From the NCBI GenBank assembly GCA_003541895.1, contig DPLR01000589.1:1-7986 (forward strand): 7,986 nucleotides of DNA. Direction: 5' to 3'. The notes under the pieces are model-generated. The model did not search any database, was not told the DNA's origin, and was given only the letters and a program-made list of their open reading frames with translations. The position numbers and the translations under genes were made by a program. The stretch is from Cytophagales bacterium. GTDB taxonomy: Bacteria > Bacteroidota > Bacteroidia > Cytophagales > Cyclobacteriaceae. This document shows positions 1 through 7,166 of this stretch, in pieces. Position 1 is the first letter of the stretch, and each line of letters opens with the position of its first letter.

Positions 1-1
1 C

Positions 2-1351
2 CTTACCGCGGTTGTTGAATTTTTACGACCTGAGCATTTTTATTCTGATCAGCATAAAGAAATTTTCCAGGCGATTATCGATCTATTCAAATCTTCAGAG
101 CCGGTGGATATGCGTACTGTTGTCGCGCAACTCCGGAAGAATGGAAAATTGGAAGTGGCCGGTGGTGCATTTTATATCGCTGAACTTACTTCCAAAGTTA
201 GCTCGGCTGCAAACATTGAATACCATGCCCGGATCATTATAGAGATGGCGATCAAGCGCGACTTGATTCAAATCGCTTCGCAAGTACATCATGAAGCGTA
301 TGAGGATACTACTGATGTGTTTGATCTGTTGGATAAGACAGAGCAATCGATCTTTCAGATATCAGACTCAAATCTTCGCAAGAATTACGACAACATGAAG
401 TCGTTGATGTTCCGAGCGATTCAAGAACTACAAGAAAAGAAAAACCATAAAGACGGATTAACGGGGATACCGAGTGGGTTCTCCCGCTTGGATCGAATTA
501 CTTCAGGCTGGCAAAAATCCGATTTGGTAATCATTGCGGCTCGCCCAGGTATGGGTAAGACTGCTTTTATTGTATCGGCCTTGCGCAATGCTGCCGTTGA
601 TTTCAATCATGCGGTTGCCATATTTTCTTTGGAGATGGCTTCCCTTCAATTGGTGAATCGTTTGATCTCAGCTGAAGCCGAACTAGAGTCTGAAAAAATC
701 AAGAAAGGAAACTTGGCTGAGTTTGAATGGCAACAGCTGGTTCACAAAACCAACCGTTTGTCTTCAGCACCGATTTTCATAGATGATACACCAGCACTTT
801 CTATTCTTGAACTACGGGCAAAATGCAGACGCTTAAAGGCAGAGCATAACATTCAGTTGATCGTGATTGACTACCTGCAGTTGATGAAGGGCGAGGCGAG
901 TGGAAACCGCGAGCAAGAGATTGCTTCCATATCTCGAGCACTTAAAGGAATTGCGAAAGAATTGAATGTTCCAGTAATTGCCCTTTCCCAATTAAGTCGT
1001 GGCGTTGAGACCCGAGGTGGCGATAAGCGCCCTCAACTTTCTGATTTGCGCGAATCAGGATCTATTGAACAAGATGCAGATATTGTGATGTTCCTTTATC
1101 GCCCAGAATATTATAAGATTACTGAGTACGAAGATGGAACTCCATCGCAAGGTGTTGCTGAAGTGATTATCGCTAAGCACAGAAATGGTTCACTCGATAA
1201 TGTCCGATTAAAGTTCATTGGCAAGTACACCAAGTTTGCCGACTATGATGCGCCTGATGGCTTCACCCCGATGAGCAACATTCAGAGCAGAATGAATGTG
1301 CAACGTCCTGAGCCGCCTGCATTCCCAGGCGATGAAGACACTCCTTTCTAA
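2..1351 (+). CDS. dnaB: Replicative DNA helicase DnaB, 5' end missing
   Basis: Hexameric 5'-3' helicase that unwinds DNA at the replication fork and binds the DnaG primase. The reading frame is already open at base 2 and reads LTAVVEFLRPEHFYSDQHKE, the DnaB N-terminal (primase-interacting) domain, so the real start lies left of the window; the in-frame GTG at 104 is internal. About 449 residues are visible, and I estimate some 60-70 are missing. The RecA-like C-terminal domain shows Walker A ARPGMGKT (539-562), Walker B LIVIDY (857-874), the H4 region LSQLSRGVETR...KRPQLSDLRESGSIEQDADIV, and the arginine-finger region AKHRNG. No intein interrupts the Walker motifs. The protein ends in a Pro-rich stretch and the acidic tail DEDTPF, which resembles the SSB C-terminal peptide. 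The next gene on this strand starts 94 bases later and looks separately transcribed. Confidence 0.97.
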   Translation, partial: LTAVVEFLRPEHFYSDQHKEIFQAIIDLFKSSEPVDMRTVVAQLRKNGKLEVAGGAFYIAELTSKVSSAANIEYHARIIIEMAIKRDLIQIASQVHHEAYEDTTDVFDLLDKTEQSIFQISDSNLRKNYDNMKSLMFRAIQELQEKKNHKDGLTGIPSGFSRLDRITSGWQKSDLVIIAARPGMGKTAFIVSALRNAAVDFNHAVAIFSLEMASLQLVNRLISAEAELESEKIKKGNLAEFEWQQLVHKTNRLSSAPIFIDDTPALSILELRAKCRRLKAEHNIQLIVIDYLQLMKGEASGNREQEIASISRALKGIAKELNVPVIALSQLSRGVETRGGDKRPQLSDLRESGSIEQDADIVMFLYRPEYYKITEYEDGTPSQGVAEVIIAKHRNGSLDNVRLKFIGKYTKFADYDAPDGFTPMSNIQSRMNVQRPEPPAFPGDEDTPF

Positions 1352-1369
1352 TATTTCAACACCTAAAAT

Positions 1370-1394
1370 TTCAAATTCCTATTTGGGATTTGAA
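1370..1394. repeat. AT-rich 10-bp inverted repeat after dnaB
   Basis: TTCAAATTCC (1370-1379) and GGGATTTGAA (1385-1394) can pair over 10 bp, including one G-U pair, around the 5-base loop TATTT. It starts 19 bases after the dnaB stop. A T-rich stretch follows only after about 15 further bases, so it is not a textbook rho-independent terminator, although it may help end the dnaB transcript. A similar string, AATTTGAAATCC, recurs at about 1417-1428, which suggests a degraded intergenic repeat. Confidence 0.45.
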
Positions 1395-1415
1395 TTATTA
1401 TCGTTGCTATTTTTG
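1383..1415 (+). promoter_or_regulatory. Possible Bacteroidota-type promoter for the dehydrogenase gene
   Basis: TATTTTTG (1408-1415) matches the Bacteroidota -7 consensus TAnnTTTG. A TTG at 1383-1385 lies 22 bases upstream, a little wide for the -33 element. Transcription would start near 1420, giving a leader of roughly 25 bases before the ATG at 1446. The -33 half overlaps the hairpin at 1370-1394, so the two may interact. In AT-rich DNA this match could be chance. Confidence 0.35.
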
Positions 1416-1445
1416 TAATTTGAAATCCATAATCTGAATTGCAAA

Positions 1446-2438
1446 ATGAAAGCTCTTGTCCTCACAGCTCCTGGTCAACTTGAAGTGAAAGAAGTGCCGG
1501 TTCCTTCTTTGTCTGCGGGTAAAGCATTAGTAAAGATTAAAGCTGTTGCTTTGAACAGGCGCGATGATTGGATTCGTGAAGGAAAATACCCCAACATCAA
1601 AACTGGAATGACGATGGGCTCGGATGGAGCGGGTGTAGTTGAAGAAGTTTTTAATGAGGAGCATAAAGATTGGATTGGAAAAGAGGTAGTGATAAATCCC
1701 AACATTGATTGGGGGCTCAACCCGGAAGTGCAGTCGCTTCGCTATACCATTTTAGGTATGCCAGTTGACGGAACTTTTGCAGAATACATTGCTGTACCCA
1801 TTGACCGGTTGCACCACAAGCCATTTCATTTGGATTTGCTTCAGGCAGCTTCTCTGCCACTTTGTGGACTTACTGCTTTTCGTGCCCTCTTCAATAAAGG
1901 CGAGTTACGGGCAGGTCAAAATGTTTTGATCTCTGGATTTGGTGGTGGTGTGGCGCAATTTGCATTCCTGTTTGCAAAAGCTGCCGGAGCTAGTGTGTAT
2001 GTAACTTCGGGTAGCGATGAAAAATTGGAAAAAGCTATCAAGATGGGGGCGAAGGGCGGCTACAATTATAAGAAGCAAGCCATCTATGATCAACTGTGGA
2101 AAACCAAAGGTGGTTTTGATTTGGTGATTGATAGTGCAGGAGGAGACCAGATAAATAGTTTCATTAAGATACTTCGCCCTTCTGGCAAAATTGTTTTTTA
2201 CGGAGCAACCAACGGTAAACCTACCTCGCTTGATTTTTATAGAATGTTCTGGAATCAATTATCGCTTGTTGGTACAACCATGGGCAACGATCAAGAATTT
2301 GAAGAAATGCTCAAGTTCATTGGCAAACATCAGATCCGACCGATCGTAGATTCAATCAGACCATTTTCAAAATTGGCAGAATCTTTTGGCGATATAGCAA
2401 AGCCAAACAAAGTGGGGAAGATTGTTTTTCAAGTTTAG
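1446..2438 (+). CDS. Zinc-free MDR-family alcohol dehydrogenase / quinone oxidoreductase-like protein
   Basis: A 330-residue NAD(P)-dependent oxidoreductase of the medium-chain dehydrogenase/reductase (MDR) superfamily. The N-terminal GroES-like domain (about 1-130) contains LNRRDDWIREG (36-46) and GSDGAGVVEEV (58-68). The Rossmann domain has the glycine-rich loop SGFGGGVAQFA (163-173). The catalytic zinc Cys usually found near residue 37 is Asn, and the lobe that normally carries four structural Cys (about 82-105) has none. The protein therefore resembles the zinc-independent YogA/quinone-oxidoreductase branch. The segment after the second strand, VTSGSDEKLEKA, lacks the acidic residue typical of NAD-specific enzymes, so NADPH preference is plausible but inferred. 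The substrate is unknown. The stop is 10 bases before the DUF1080 gene, so the two are probably cotranscribed. Confidence 0.9.
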   Translation: MKALVLTAPGQLEVKEVPVPSLSAGKALVKIKAVALNRRDDWIREGKYPNIKTGMTMGSDGAGVVEEVFNEEHKDWIGKEVVINPNIDWGLNPEVQSLRYTILGMPVDGTFAEYIAVPIDRLHHKPFHLDLLQAASLPLCGLTAFRALFNKGELRAGQNVLISGFGGGVAQFAFLFAKAAGASVYVTSGSDEKLEKAIKMGAKGGYNYKKQAIYDQLWKTKGGFDLVIDSAGGDQINSFIKILRPSGKIVFYGATNGKPTSLDFYRMFWNQLSLVGTTMGNDQEFEEMLKFIGKHQIRPIVDSIRPFSKLAESFGDIAKPNKVGKIVFQV

Positions 2439-2448
2439 TCCAGAAGCA

Positions 2449-3057
2449 ATGAAAAAAATCTTATTCATCTGCGCATTCATTTGCATTCATCAATTAAGTT
2501 TCTGCCAAAGTGCGAATGAATGGATCAGCCTTTTTGATGGCAAAACATTCACAGGGTGGAGACCCAATGAAAATCCTTCTTCATTCAAAATCGAAGACGG
2601 TGCCATTGTGGTTAATGGCCCAACAGCACATTTGTTCTATGATGGCGAAGAGGCTAAACATCAGTTTAAAAATTTTGATTTAAAAGTGAAATTGATGACC
2701 ACTCCCGGCTCCAACTCAGGAATTTATATTCACACTCAATTTCAAGAAAACGGCTGGCCTGAGAAGGGATACGAAATTCAAGTGAACAACTCGCACACGG
2801 ATTGGCGAAGAACGGCCAGCGTGTATGGATTACAAGACGTAAAAGAAATTTTCGTGAAAGACAATGAGTGGTTTACAGAAGAGATTATTGTTCGAGGAAA
2901 GAAAATCAGTGTTAAAATCAATGACAAGATTGTAAATGAATACACCGTGCCAGAAACAGGTGGGAGGCTGAATGGTGGTACTTTTGCTTTGCAAGCCCAC
3001 GATCCGAAGAGCAAAGTGTTTTATAAAGAAGTGATCGTAAAGCTTTTTCCAGATTAG
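2449..3057 (+). CDS. Exported DUF1080 protein (3-keto-disaccharide hydrolase domain family)
   Basis: A 202-residue protein of the DUF1080 (PF06439) family, which has a concanavalin-like beta-sandwich fold and is found in 3-keto-glycoside hydrolases and many Bacteroidota secreted proteins. Residues 1-20 form a signal peptide (MKKILFICAFICIHQLSFCQ) with the FxQ end common in this phylum. The mature part has family landmarks WISLFDGKTFTGW (25-37), NSGIYIH (89-95), GYEIQVNN (107-114), ASVYGL (123-128) and GGTFALQAHDPKSKVFYKEV (176-195). A lipoprotein is unlikely because the Cys at 19 follows LSF, with Phe in a disfavoured position. The ATG at 2449 is chosen over an in-frame ATG at 2422 because it begins the signal peptide; 2422 lies inside the preceding gene. 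Substrate and catalytic activity cannot be read from sequence. The stop overlaps the convergent TPR gene. Confidence 0.9.
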   Translation: MKKILFICAFICIHQLSFCQSANEWISLFDGKTFTGWRPNENPSSFKIEDGAIVVNGPTAHLFYDGEEAKHQFKNFDLKVKLMTTPGSNSGIYIHTQFQENGWPEKGYEIQVNNSHTDWRRTASVYGLQDVKEIFVKDNEWFTEEIIVRGKKISVKINDKIVNEYTVPETGGRLNGGTFALQAHDPKSKVFYKEVIVKLFPD

Positions 3058-3365
3058 AGATTATCATCCAACAAACTTCTCAACTCACTTGCCGCTTTTA
3101 AATTGTTTTGGCTTTTCGCTTGAGTAATTCCTTGCTCGATAACCGCAACAGCTTCTTCGTTTTTATTTAGTTCGAAATTCAATATTGCCAACTGATAGTA
3201 TGTGGGTACATAGTTGGGGTGAGTTGAAATCAGCCGATCGAAAATTTCCTTGGCCTGACCTTTATCAGATTTCATAAGTTCCAATGCCAACGCGTAATGG
3301 TTGAACGGATCGGAAGGGTCGTCTGCAACAAATTGTTCGAGCATTTTTGTCCTGATAGAATTCAT
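3054..3365 (-). CDS. Small TPR-repeat protein
   Basis: A soluble 103-residue protein made almost entirely of tetratricopeptide helices. One repeat spans about 18-52 (DPFNHYALALELMKSD..., with HPNYVP closing it), a second spans 53-86 (PTYYQLAILNFELNKNEEAV...), and a final capping helix follows. TPR proteins act as protein-binding scaffolds; no partner is evident. There is no signal peptide or membrane segment. Two in-frame ATGs are possible, 3365 and 3344 (MLEQFVADD); homologues of this kind often start close to the second, so the true start is uncertain by 7 residues. The gene is divergent from etfB with a 67-base gap, and its TAA overlaps the DUF1080 TAG by 4 bases (TTAG at 3054-3057). I see no clear promoter for it. 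Confidence 0.88.
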   Translation of the reverse strand: MNSIRTKMLEQFVADDPSDPFNHYALALELMKSDKGQAKEIFDRLISTHPNYVPTYYQLAILNFELNKNEEAVAVIEQGITQAKSQNNLKAASELRSLLDDNL

Positions 3366-3432
3366 CCGTTACAATTCGGTTTTTTAGTTATTTATCCTTT
3401 ATCTTGAGCCCGATTTTGATTCACAATTACTT

Positions 3433-4164
3433 ATGAAAATATTAGTTTGCGTTTCGCACGTTCCAGACACAACCTCAAAAATTGCATTCGTTGAGAACAA
3501 TACCAAATTCGACACCAACGGAGTTCAATTTATCATTGGTCCTTATGACGACTATGCCTTGGCTCGCGCCATCGAACTGAAAGAGTCTTCTGGTGCAAGC
3601 GTTACAGTTCTCAATGTTGGCACAGCAGACACCGAGCCTACCATACGTAAAGCCTTAGCTATTGGCGCTGATGATGCTATCCGGGTCAATGCAGTCCCGA
3701 CTGATTCGCTTTTTGTTGCCACGCAAATAGCTGAACATGCCAAAGGATACGATTTGATTTTGATGGGACGTGAGTCGATTGATTTTAACAGCGGTGTGGT
3801 TCATGCCATGGTAGGAGAGATGCTTGGCATTCCTTCTGTGTCTCCAGTGATGAAACTGGATATTGACGGATCAACTGTGAAAATGACAAAAGAGATTGAA
3901 GGCGGTAAAGAACAAGTTGAAGCATCGTTGCCTTTGGTTGCGGGTTGCCAAGAGCCCATTGCCGAATGGAAAATTCCGAACATGCGCGGCATTATGTCGG
4001 CAAGAATAAAACCCTTGAAGGTGGTTGAGCCAAAAGGCGTAGAAAATTCTGTGGTGAATAAAAATTTCGAACTGCCGGCACCAAAGGGCGCTGTGAAAAT
4101 GATCTCTGCCGACAATGTTGCAGAGTTGGTAACAAGATTGAAAACAGAAGCCAAAGTTTTATAG
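3433..4164 (+). CDS. etfB: Electron transfer flavoprotein subunit beta
   Basis: Beta subunit of the heterodimeric ETF, which takes electrons from acyl-CoA and other flavin dehydrogenases and passes them to the quinone pool via ETF-quinone oxidoreductase, or takes part in flavin-based bifurcation in some lineages. At 243 residues it is near normal length. Family landmarks are MKILVCVSHVPDT at the start, RKALAIGADDAIRV (72-85), GYDLILMGRESIDFNSG (105-121), EIEGGKEQVEASLPLV (154-169) and the C-terminal segment IPNMRGIMSARIKPLKVVEP (181-200). The nucleotide-loop segment reads GPYDDYALARAIELKE (36-51), where the common form has Asn instead of Gly. The ATG at 3433 has no Shine-Dalgarno sequence. 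The only promoter-like string upstream, TATCTTGA at 3400-3407, is a poor match. etfA follows after 87 bases. Confidence 0.96.
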   Translation: MKILVCVSHVPDTTSKIAFVENNTKFDTNGVQFIIGPYDDYALARAIELKESSGASVTVLNVGTADTEPTIRKALAIGADDAIRVNAVPTDSLFVATQIAEHAKGYDLILMGRESIDFNSGVVHAMVGEMLGIPSVSPVMKLDIDGSTVKMTKEIEGGKEQVEASLPLVAGCQEPIAEWKIPNMRGIMSARIKPLKVVEPKGVENSVVNKNFELPAPKGAVKMISADNVAELVTRLKTEAKVL

Positions 4165-4169
4165 ATTCA

Positions 4170-4187
4170 ACATTCATAATTGAATGT
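4170..4187. repeat. Short hairpin in the etfB-etfA spacer
   Basis: ACATTCA (4170-4176) and TGAATGT (4181-4187) form a perfect 7-bp stem with a 4-base loop, six bases after the etfB stop. The rest of the 87-base spacer is very AT-rich, and AACATTGAATTGT near 4222-4234 partly echoes the hairpin sequence. There is no T-run, so this is not a convincing terminator. It might be an mRNA-processing or stabilising element, or a degraded intergenic repeat. Confidence 0.35.
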
Positions 4188-4251
4188 GATGAACCTTGAA
4201 GCAAGTGGTTTTAAATATTAAACATTGAATTGTAAATTTTGAATAAAAATT

Positions 4252-5205
4252 ATGAACATCTTAGTATTCATAGAAACAGCAGAAGGAAAAGTTAGAAAAA
4301 CATCTTTGGAAGCCATTGCCTATGCTCACGCAATGGGTGGAGCTGTTACTGGAATTGTCTTTGGGAAGGCTGATGAAGCAGAGTTGCAATCGTTAGGGAA
4401 ATATGGAGCGACAAAAATACTTCATGCAGCTGATTCAAGATTAGATCAACAGGTAATTCAAGTTTATTCATCCGTGCTGGCAAAAGCGATGCAAGAGGAA
4501 GGTACTGATGTGTTGGTGTTGGCAGGATCATCGTTGGGAACACCCGTTGCTGCTAAAGTTGCCATCAAGACAAATGGAAGTTTCGCGAGCAACGTACCTG
4601 AGTTGCCAAATACAAGCGCTGGCTTTGTGGTGAAAAGAAGTATTTATACAGGGAAAGCTTTTGCGAATGTGGAATTAAAAAATGCAAAGAAAATTATTGC
4701 TATCAAGAAGAACGCAGCTGAAGTGAAAGAACTTGGAAGCAATGCACTAGTGGTAAATTACGCAGTTTCTCTCAATGACAGTGACTTCAACACAAAAACG
4801 ATATCGCATGAAAAAGCAACAGGCGATATACTTTTGCCCGAAGCAGAAATTGTGGTTTCCGGTGGACGCGGAATGAAGGGTCCCGAGCATTGGGGCATCA
4901 TCGAAAATTTAGCGAAGGCATTGCACGCAGCCACCGGTTGCAGCAAGCCTGTAAGTGATATGGGTTGGAGACCTCATCACGAGCACGTGGGACAAACCGG
5001 AGTAAAGGTAGCCCCCCAACTTTATATTGCCGTTGGTATTTCAGGTGCGATACAACATTTAGCAGGAGTAAATTCATCGAAGTGCATCGTTGTCATTAAT
5101 AAAGATGCGGATGCTCCATTTTTCAAAGCGGCTGATTATGGAATCGTGGGCGATGCATTTGATGTCTTACCCAAATTGACTGAAGCTGTAGTAGCATCGA
5201 AATAA
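4252..5205 (+). CDS. etfA: Electron transfer flavoprotein subunit alpha
   Basis: FAD-binding alpha subunit of ETF and partner of the preceding etfB product. At 317 residues it has the usual length. Domain I (about 1-190) contains [16 protein letters not shown] (129-144), the normal inter-subunit fold. Domain II (about 195-317) holds the FAD site: VSGGRGMKG (202-210), [15 protein letters not shown] (236-250), [12 protein letters not shown] (262-273) and [20 protein letters not shown] (282-301). All the expected FAD contacts (the SGGRG Arg, GQTG and SGAIQH) appear present. The ATG at 4252 gives the standard MNILVFIE start. No acyl-CoA dehydrogenase or ETF dehydrogenase lies within the window, so its electron donors and acceptors cannot be inferred from neighbours. 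The next gene begins 42 bases downstream with its own promoter-like box. Confidence 0.97.
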   Translation: MNILVFIETAEGKVRKTSLEAIAYAHAMGGAVTGIVFGKADEAELQSLGKYGATKILHAADSRLDQQVIQVYSSVLAKAMQEEGTDVLVLAGSSLGTPVAAKVAIKTNGSFASNVPELPNTSAGFVVKRSIYTGKAFANVELKNAKKIIAIKKNAAEVKELGSNALVVNYAVSLNDSDFNTKTISHEKATGDILLPEAEIVVSGGRGMKGPEHWGIIENLAKALHAATGCSKPVSDMGWRPHHEHVGQTGVKVAPQLYIAVGISGAIQHLAGVNSSKCIVVINKDADAPFFKAADYGIVGDAFDVLPKLTEAVVASK

Positions 5206-5234
5206 TTAGATAACTTTTCTATAAATTGAATTCA

Positions 5235-5242
5235 TAAGTTTG
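5235..5242 (+). promoter_or_regulatory. -7 promoter box TAAGTTTG directly before the nuclease gene
   Basis: TAAGTTTG is an exact match to the Bacteroidota -7 consensus TAnnTTTG. It ends only 5 bases before the GTG start at 5248, so a transcript would begin at or next to the start codon, making a leaderless or near-leaderless mRNA. The expected -33 region (about 5212-5217, AACTTT) is a weak match to TTTG/TTG. The gene could therefore be transcribed apart from etfBA. Confidence 0.45.
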
Positions 5243-5247
5243 CATCA

Positions 5248-5871
5248 GTGGCGGCTCCAAAAAAAATAAAACTTGAAATCTTAGGCCTATCATCGAGCCA
5301 ATCTCAAACAGGTTCATTTGCATTAGTGCTAGGTGAAACACAAGGTAACAGAAGGTTGCCGATTATCATTGGGATGTTTGAGGCACAAGCGATCGCTATT
5401 GAAATTGAAAAGATCGTACCTAATCGTCCGATGACACATGATCTATTTAAGTCTTTTGCAAACTCATTTCATTTTCACATCGAAGAGATTGTGATATCCG
5501 ATTTAAAAGAAGGAGTATTTTTTGCCAAGATTGTTTGTAGTGATGGGTTGAAGAAAACTGAAATCGATGCTCGTCCTTCCGATGCCATTGCCATCGGCCT
5601 GCGTTTTGATTGTCCAATTTTTACGTATGAAACCATCCTTGCTGAGGCGGGGATTGTGTTGACCGATCAGGAAGAAGAGGAGGAGAAAGAAAAAACGGCA
5701 ACGGTGAAGCCCGAGGCAAAACCGAAAGAGAAAAAAATCCCCGTAAAAAAAGGAGATGACTTCAAAAGTTACTCCACAGATAAACTTCGCGATCTATTGA
5801 AGGATGCCATCGATAAGGAAGATTACGAACGAGCAGCAAAAATCCGCGATGAGCTCGGCAAAAGAAATTAA
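5248..5871 (+). CDS. Bifunctional nuclease family protein (DUF151) with C-terminal UVR domain
   Basis: A cytoplasmic 207-residue protein in two parts. Residues about 5-138 are a BFN/DUF151 domain with SSSQSQTGSFALVLGE (15-30), NRRLPIIIGMFEAQAIAIEI (34-53), RPMTHDLFKSF (60-70) and DARPSDAIAIGLRF (107-120). Some members of the family are reported to have DNase and RNase activity, but this is not proven for bacterial relatives in general. Residues 142-170 are a charged, low-complexity Glu/Lys linker, and 177-204 are a UVR motif (LRDLLKDAIDKEDYERAAKI) like the UvrB-UvrC contact helix pair. The GTG at 5248 is the only usable start: an in-frame TGA lies at 5227 with no ATG, GTG or TTG between, and the BFN domain begins a few residues later. 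The linker is encoded by two A7 runs (5731-5737 and 5745-5751). Confidence 0.92.
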   Translation: MAAPKKIKLEILGLSSSQSQTGSFALVLGETQGNRRLPIIIGMFEAQAIAIEIEKIVPNRPMTHDLFKSFANSFHFHIEEIVISDLKEGVFFAKIVCSDGLKKTEIDARPSDAIAIGLRFDCPIFTYETILAEAGIVLTDQEEEEEKEKTATVKPEAKPKEKKIPVKKGDDFKSYSTDKLRDLLKDAIDKEDYERAAKIRDELGKRN

Positions 5872-5901
5872 TCACCGTATTTACTAATTCTATTGGTTAG
5901 C

Positions 5902-7143
5902 ATGAGCATCAGACTGCGCCTCATCGTTATGAATTTTCTTGAGTTCTTTGTGTGGGGCTCGTGGTTAATTTCGTTGGGTGGTTACATGTTTGTTACACTC
6001 AAATTTACAGGTACACAAGTTGGGAGTATTTATGCCACCATGGGGATTGCATCTTTATTTATGCCTTCGATTATGGGCATCATCGCAGATCGGTGGATCA
6101 ATGCGGAACGAGTTCTTGGCCTTTGTCATATTATCGGTGCAATACTTTTGATATGCGCAGCCCAAGTTAAGGATTATGCTTGGGTGTATGTATTGATGCT
6201 GGTCAATAGTATGTTTTACATGCCTACCATTGCATTAAACAATACGGTGTCGTATGCAGTTTTGGAACAAAGGGGTTTAAACATCATAAAACTTTTCCCC
6301 CCTATAAGAGTTTGGGGTACTGTGGGTTTTATTGTCGCTATGTGGCTGGTAGATATTTTGCACTGGACCGTGAGCCCGATGCAACTTTATGTAAGTGCTG
6401 CTTCCGGTTTATTCTTAGGCATATATGCATTTACAATGCCTCCGTGTCCGCCCACTAAATTGAAAGGTGATGGCTCTTTACTTTCTTCCTTTGGTCTTGA
6501 TGCATTAGTCTTATTCAAGAATAGACGAATGGCCATATTTTTTGTTTTTGCAATGTTGTTGGGGGCGGCTCTTCAAATTACAAATACTTTTGGCGAACCC
6601 TTTATACACGACTTCGCGGCCACGTATCCAGATTCTTTTGCTGTTCAGCATCCAAGCTTGCTGATGTCATTGTCCCAAATTTCAGAGACACTTTTCATTT
6701 TGACGATCCCATTTTTTCTTTCACGGTTTGGCATTAAAAGAGTGATGCTCATAAGCATTTTTGCGTGGGTGCTTCGGTTTGGATTATTTGCCGTTGGAAA
6801 CCCGGTTGGTGGAATTTTCTTTCTCGGACTTTCCATGATCATTTATGGAATGGCATTTGATTTCTTTAATATTTCAGGATCACTTTTTGTAGAGAAGGAG
6901 GCAGATCATTCGATCATGGCAAGTGCACAAGGATTGTTTATGTTCATGACCAATGGCATTGGAGCTTTTTTTGGAGGAACTCTTAGCGGTTGGATCGTTG
7001 ATTACTTTACTAGCGATGGTATTCGCGACTGGCCAAGTATATGGTTAACGTTTAGCGGTTATGCACTAGTGTTGGGCATCATTTTTCCATTTGTATTTAA
7101 TTACAAACATGAACCTAACAAACTAGAAACGGTTAAGGATTGA
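5902..7143 (+). CDS. MFS nucleoside:H+ symporter (NUP/NupG-like family)
   Basis: A 413-residue inner-membrane transporter with about 12 hydrophobic segments, matching the nucleoside:H+ symporter branch of the major facilitator superfamily. Visible landmarks are NFLEFFVWGSWLISLGGYMF in helix 1 (11-30), GIIADRWINAER in the helix 2-3 loop (59-70), ALNNTVSYA (111-119), FPPIRVWGTVGFI (132-144), SQISETLFI (258-266), GMAFDFFNISG (316-326), ASAQGLF (340-346) and NGIGAFFGG (351-359). The family's NTVSY and FPPIRxWGTxGFI signatures are intact. Nucleosides are the inferred substrate; no nucleoside hydrolase or kinase lies nearby to confirm it. I chose ATG 5902 over the in-frame TTG at 5893 because alignment with the family starts at MSIRLRLIVMN. 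The gene begins 30 bases after the nuclease gene, so cotranscription is likely. Confidence 0.92.
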   Translation: MSIRLRLIVMNFLEFFVWGSWLISLGGYMFVTLKFTGTQVGSIYATMGIASLFMPSIMGIIADRWINAERVLGLCHIIGAILLICAAQVKDYAWVYVLMLVNSMFYMPTIALNNTVSYAVLEQRGLNIIKLFPPIRVWGTVGFIVAMWLVDILHWTVSPMQLYVSAASGLFLGIYAFTMPPCPPTKLKGDGSLLSSFGLDALVLFKNRRMAIFFVFAMLLGAALQITNTFGEPFIHDFAATYPDSFAVQHPSLLMSLSQISETLFILTIPFFLSRFGIKRVMLISIFAWVLRFGLFAVGNPVGGIFFLGLSMIIYGMAFDFFNISGSLFVEKEADHSIMASAQGLFMFMTNGIGAFFGGTLSGWIVDYFTSDGIRDWPSIWLTFSGYALVLGIIFPFVFNYKHEPNKLETVKD

Positions 7144-7166
7144 TTTACTTTGAATAATTTCATCCA

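Noticed and set aside
104..106. GTG as the start of the helicase gene
   Set aside because: The frame is open leftward to the window edge and encodes recognisable DnaB N-terminal sequence, so this is an internal Val codon.
539..874. Intein or frameshift in the DnaB ATPase domain
   Set aside because: The translation is continuous and family-like from Walker A through Walker B, with no insertion.
2422..2448. Upstream ATG for the DUF1080 gene
   Set aside because: It lies within the dehydrogenase coding region and would put nine non-signal residues ahead of a clear signal peptide starting at 2449.
3366..3432. Bidirectional promoter between the small TPR gene and etfB
   Set aside because: Neither strand shows a good TAnnTTTG box with a -33 partner; the nearest strings (TATCTTGA on plus, TAATTGTG on minus) are imperfect, so no feature was called.
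3801..4154. Minus-strand 117-residue open frame antisense to etfB, with a similar one at 1905-2258 in the dehydrogenase gene
   Set aside because: Both lie opposite strongly conserved genes, have no recognisable domain, and show composition expected of antisense shadow frames.
5893..5901. TTG at 5893 as the start of the transporter
   Set aside because: It adds only Met-Val-Ser before an ATG at 5902 where the family's usual N-terminus begins.
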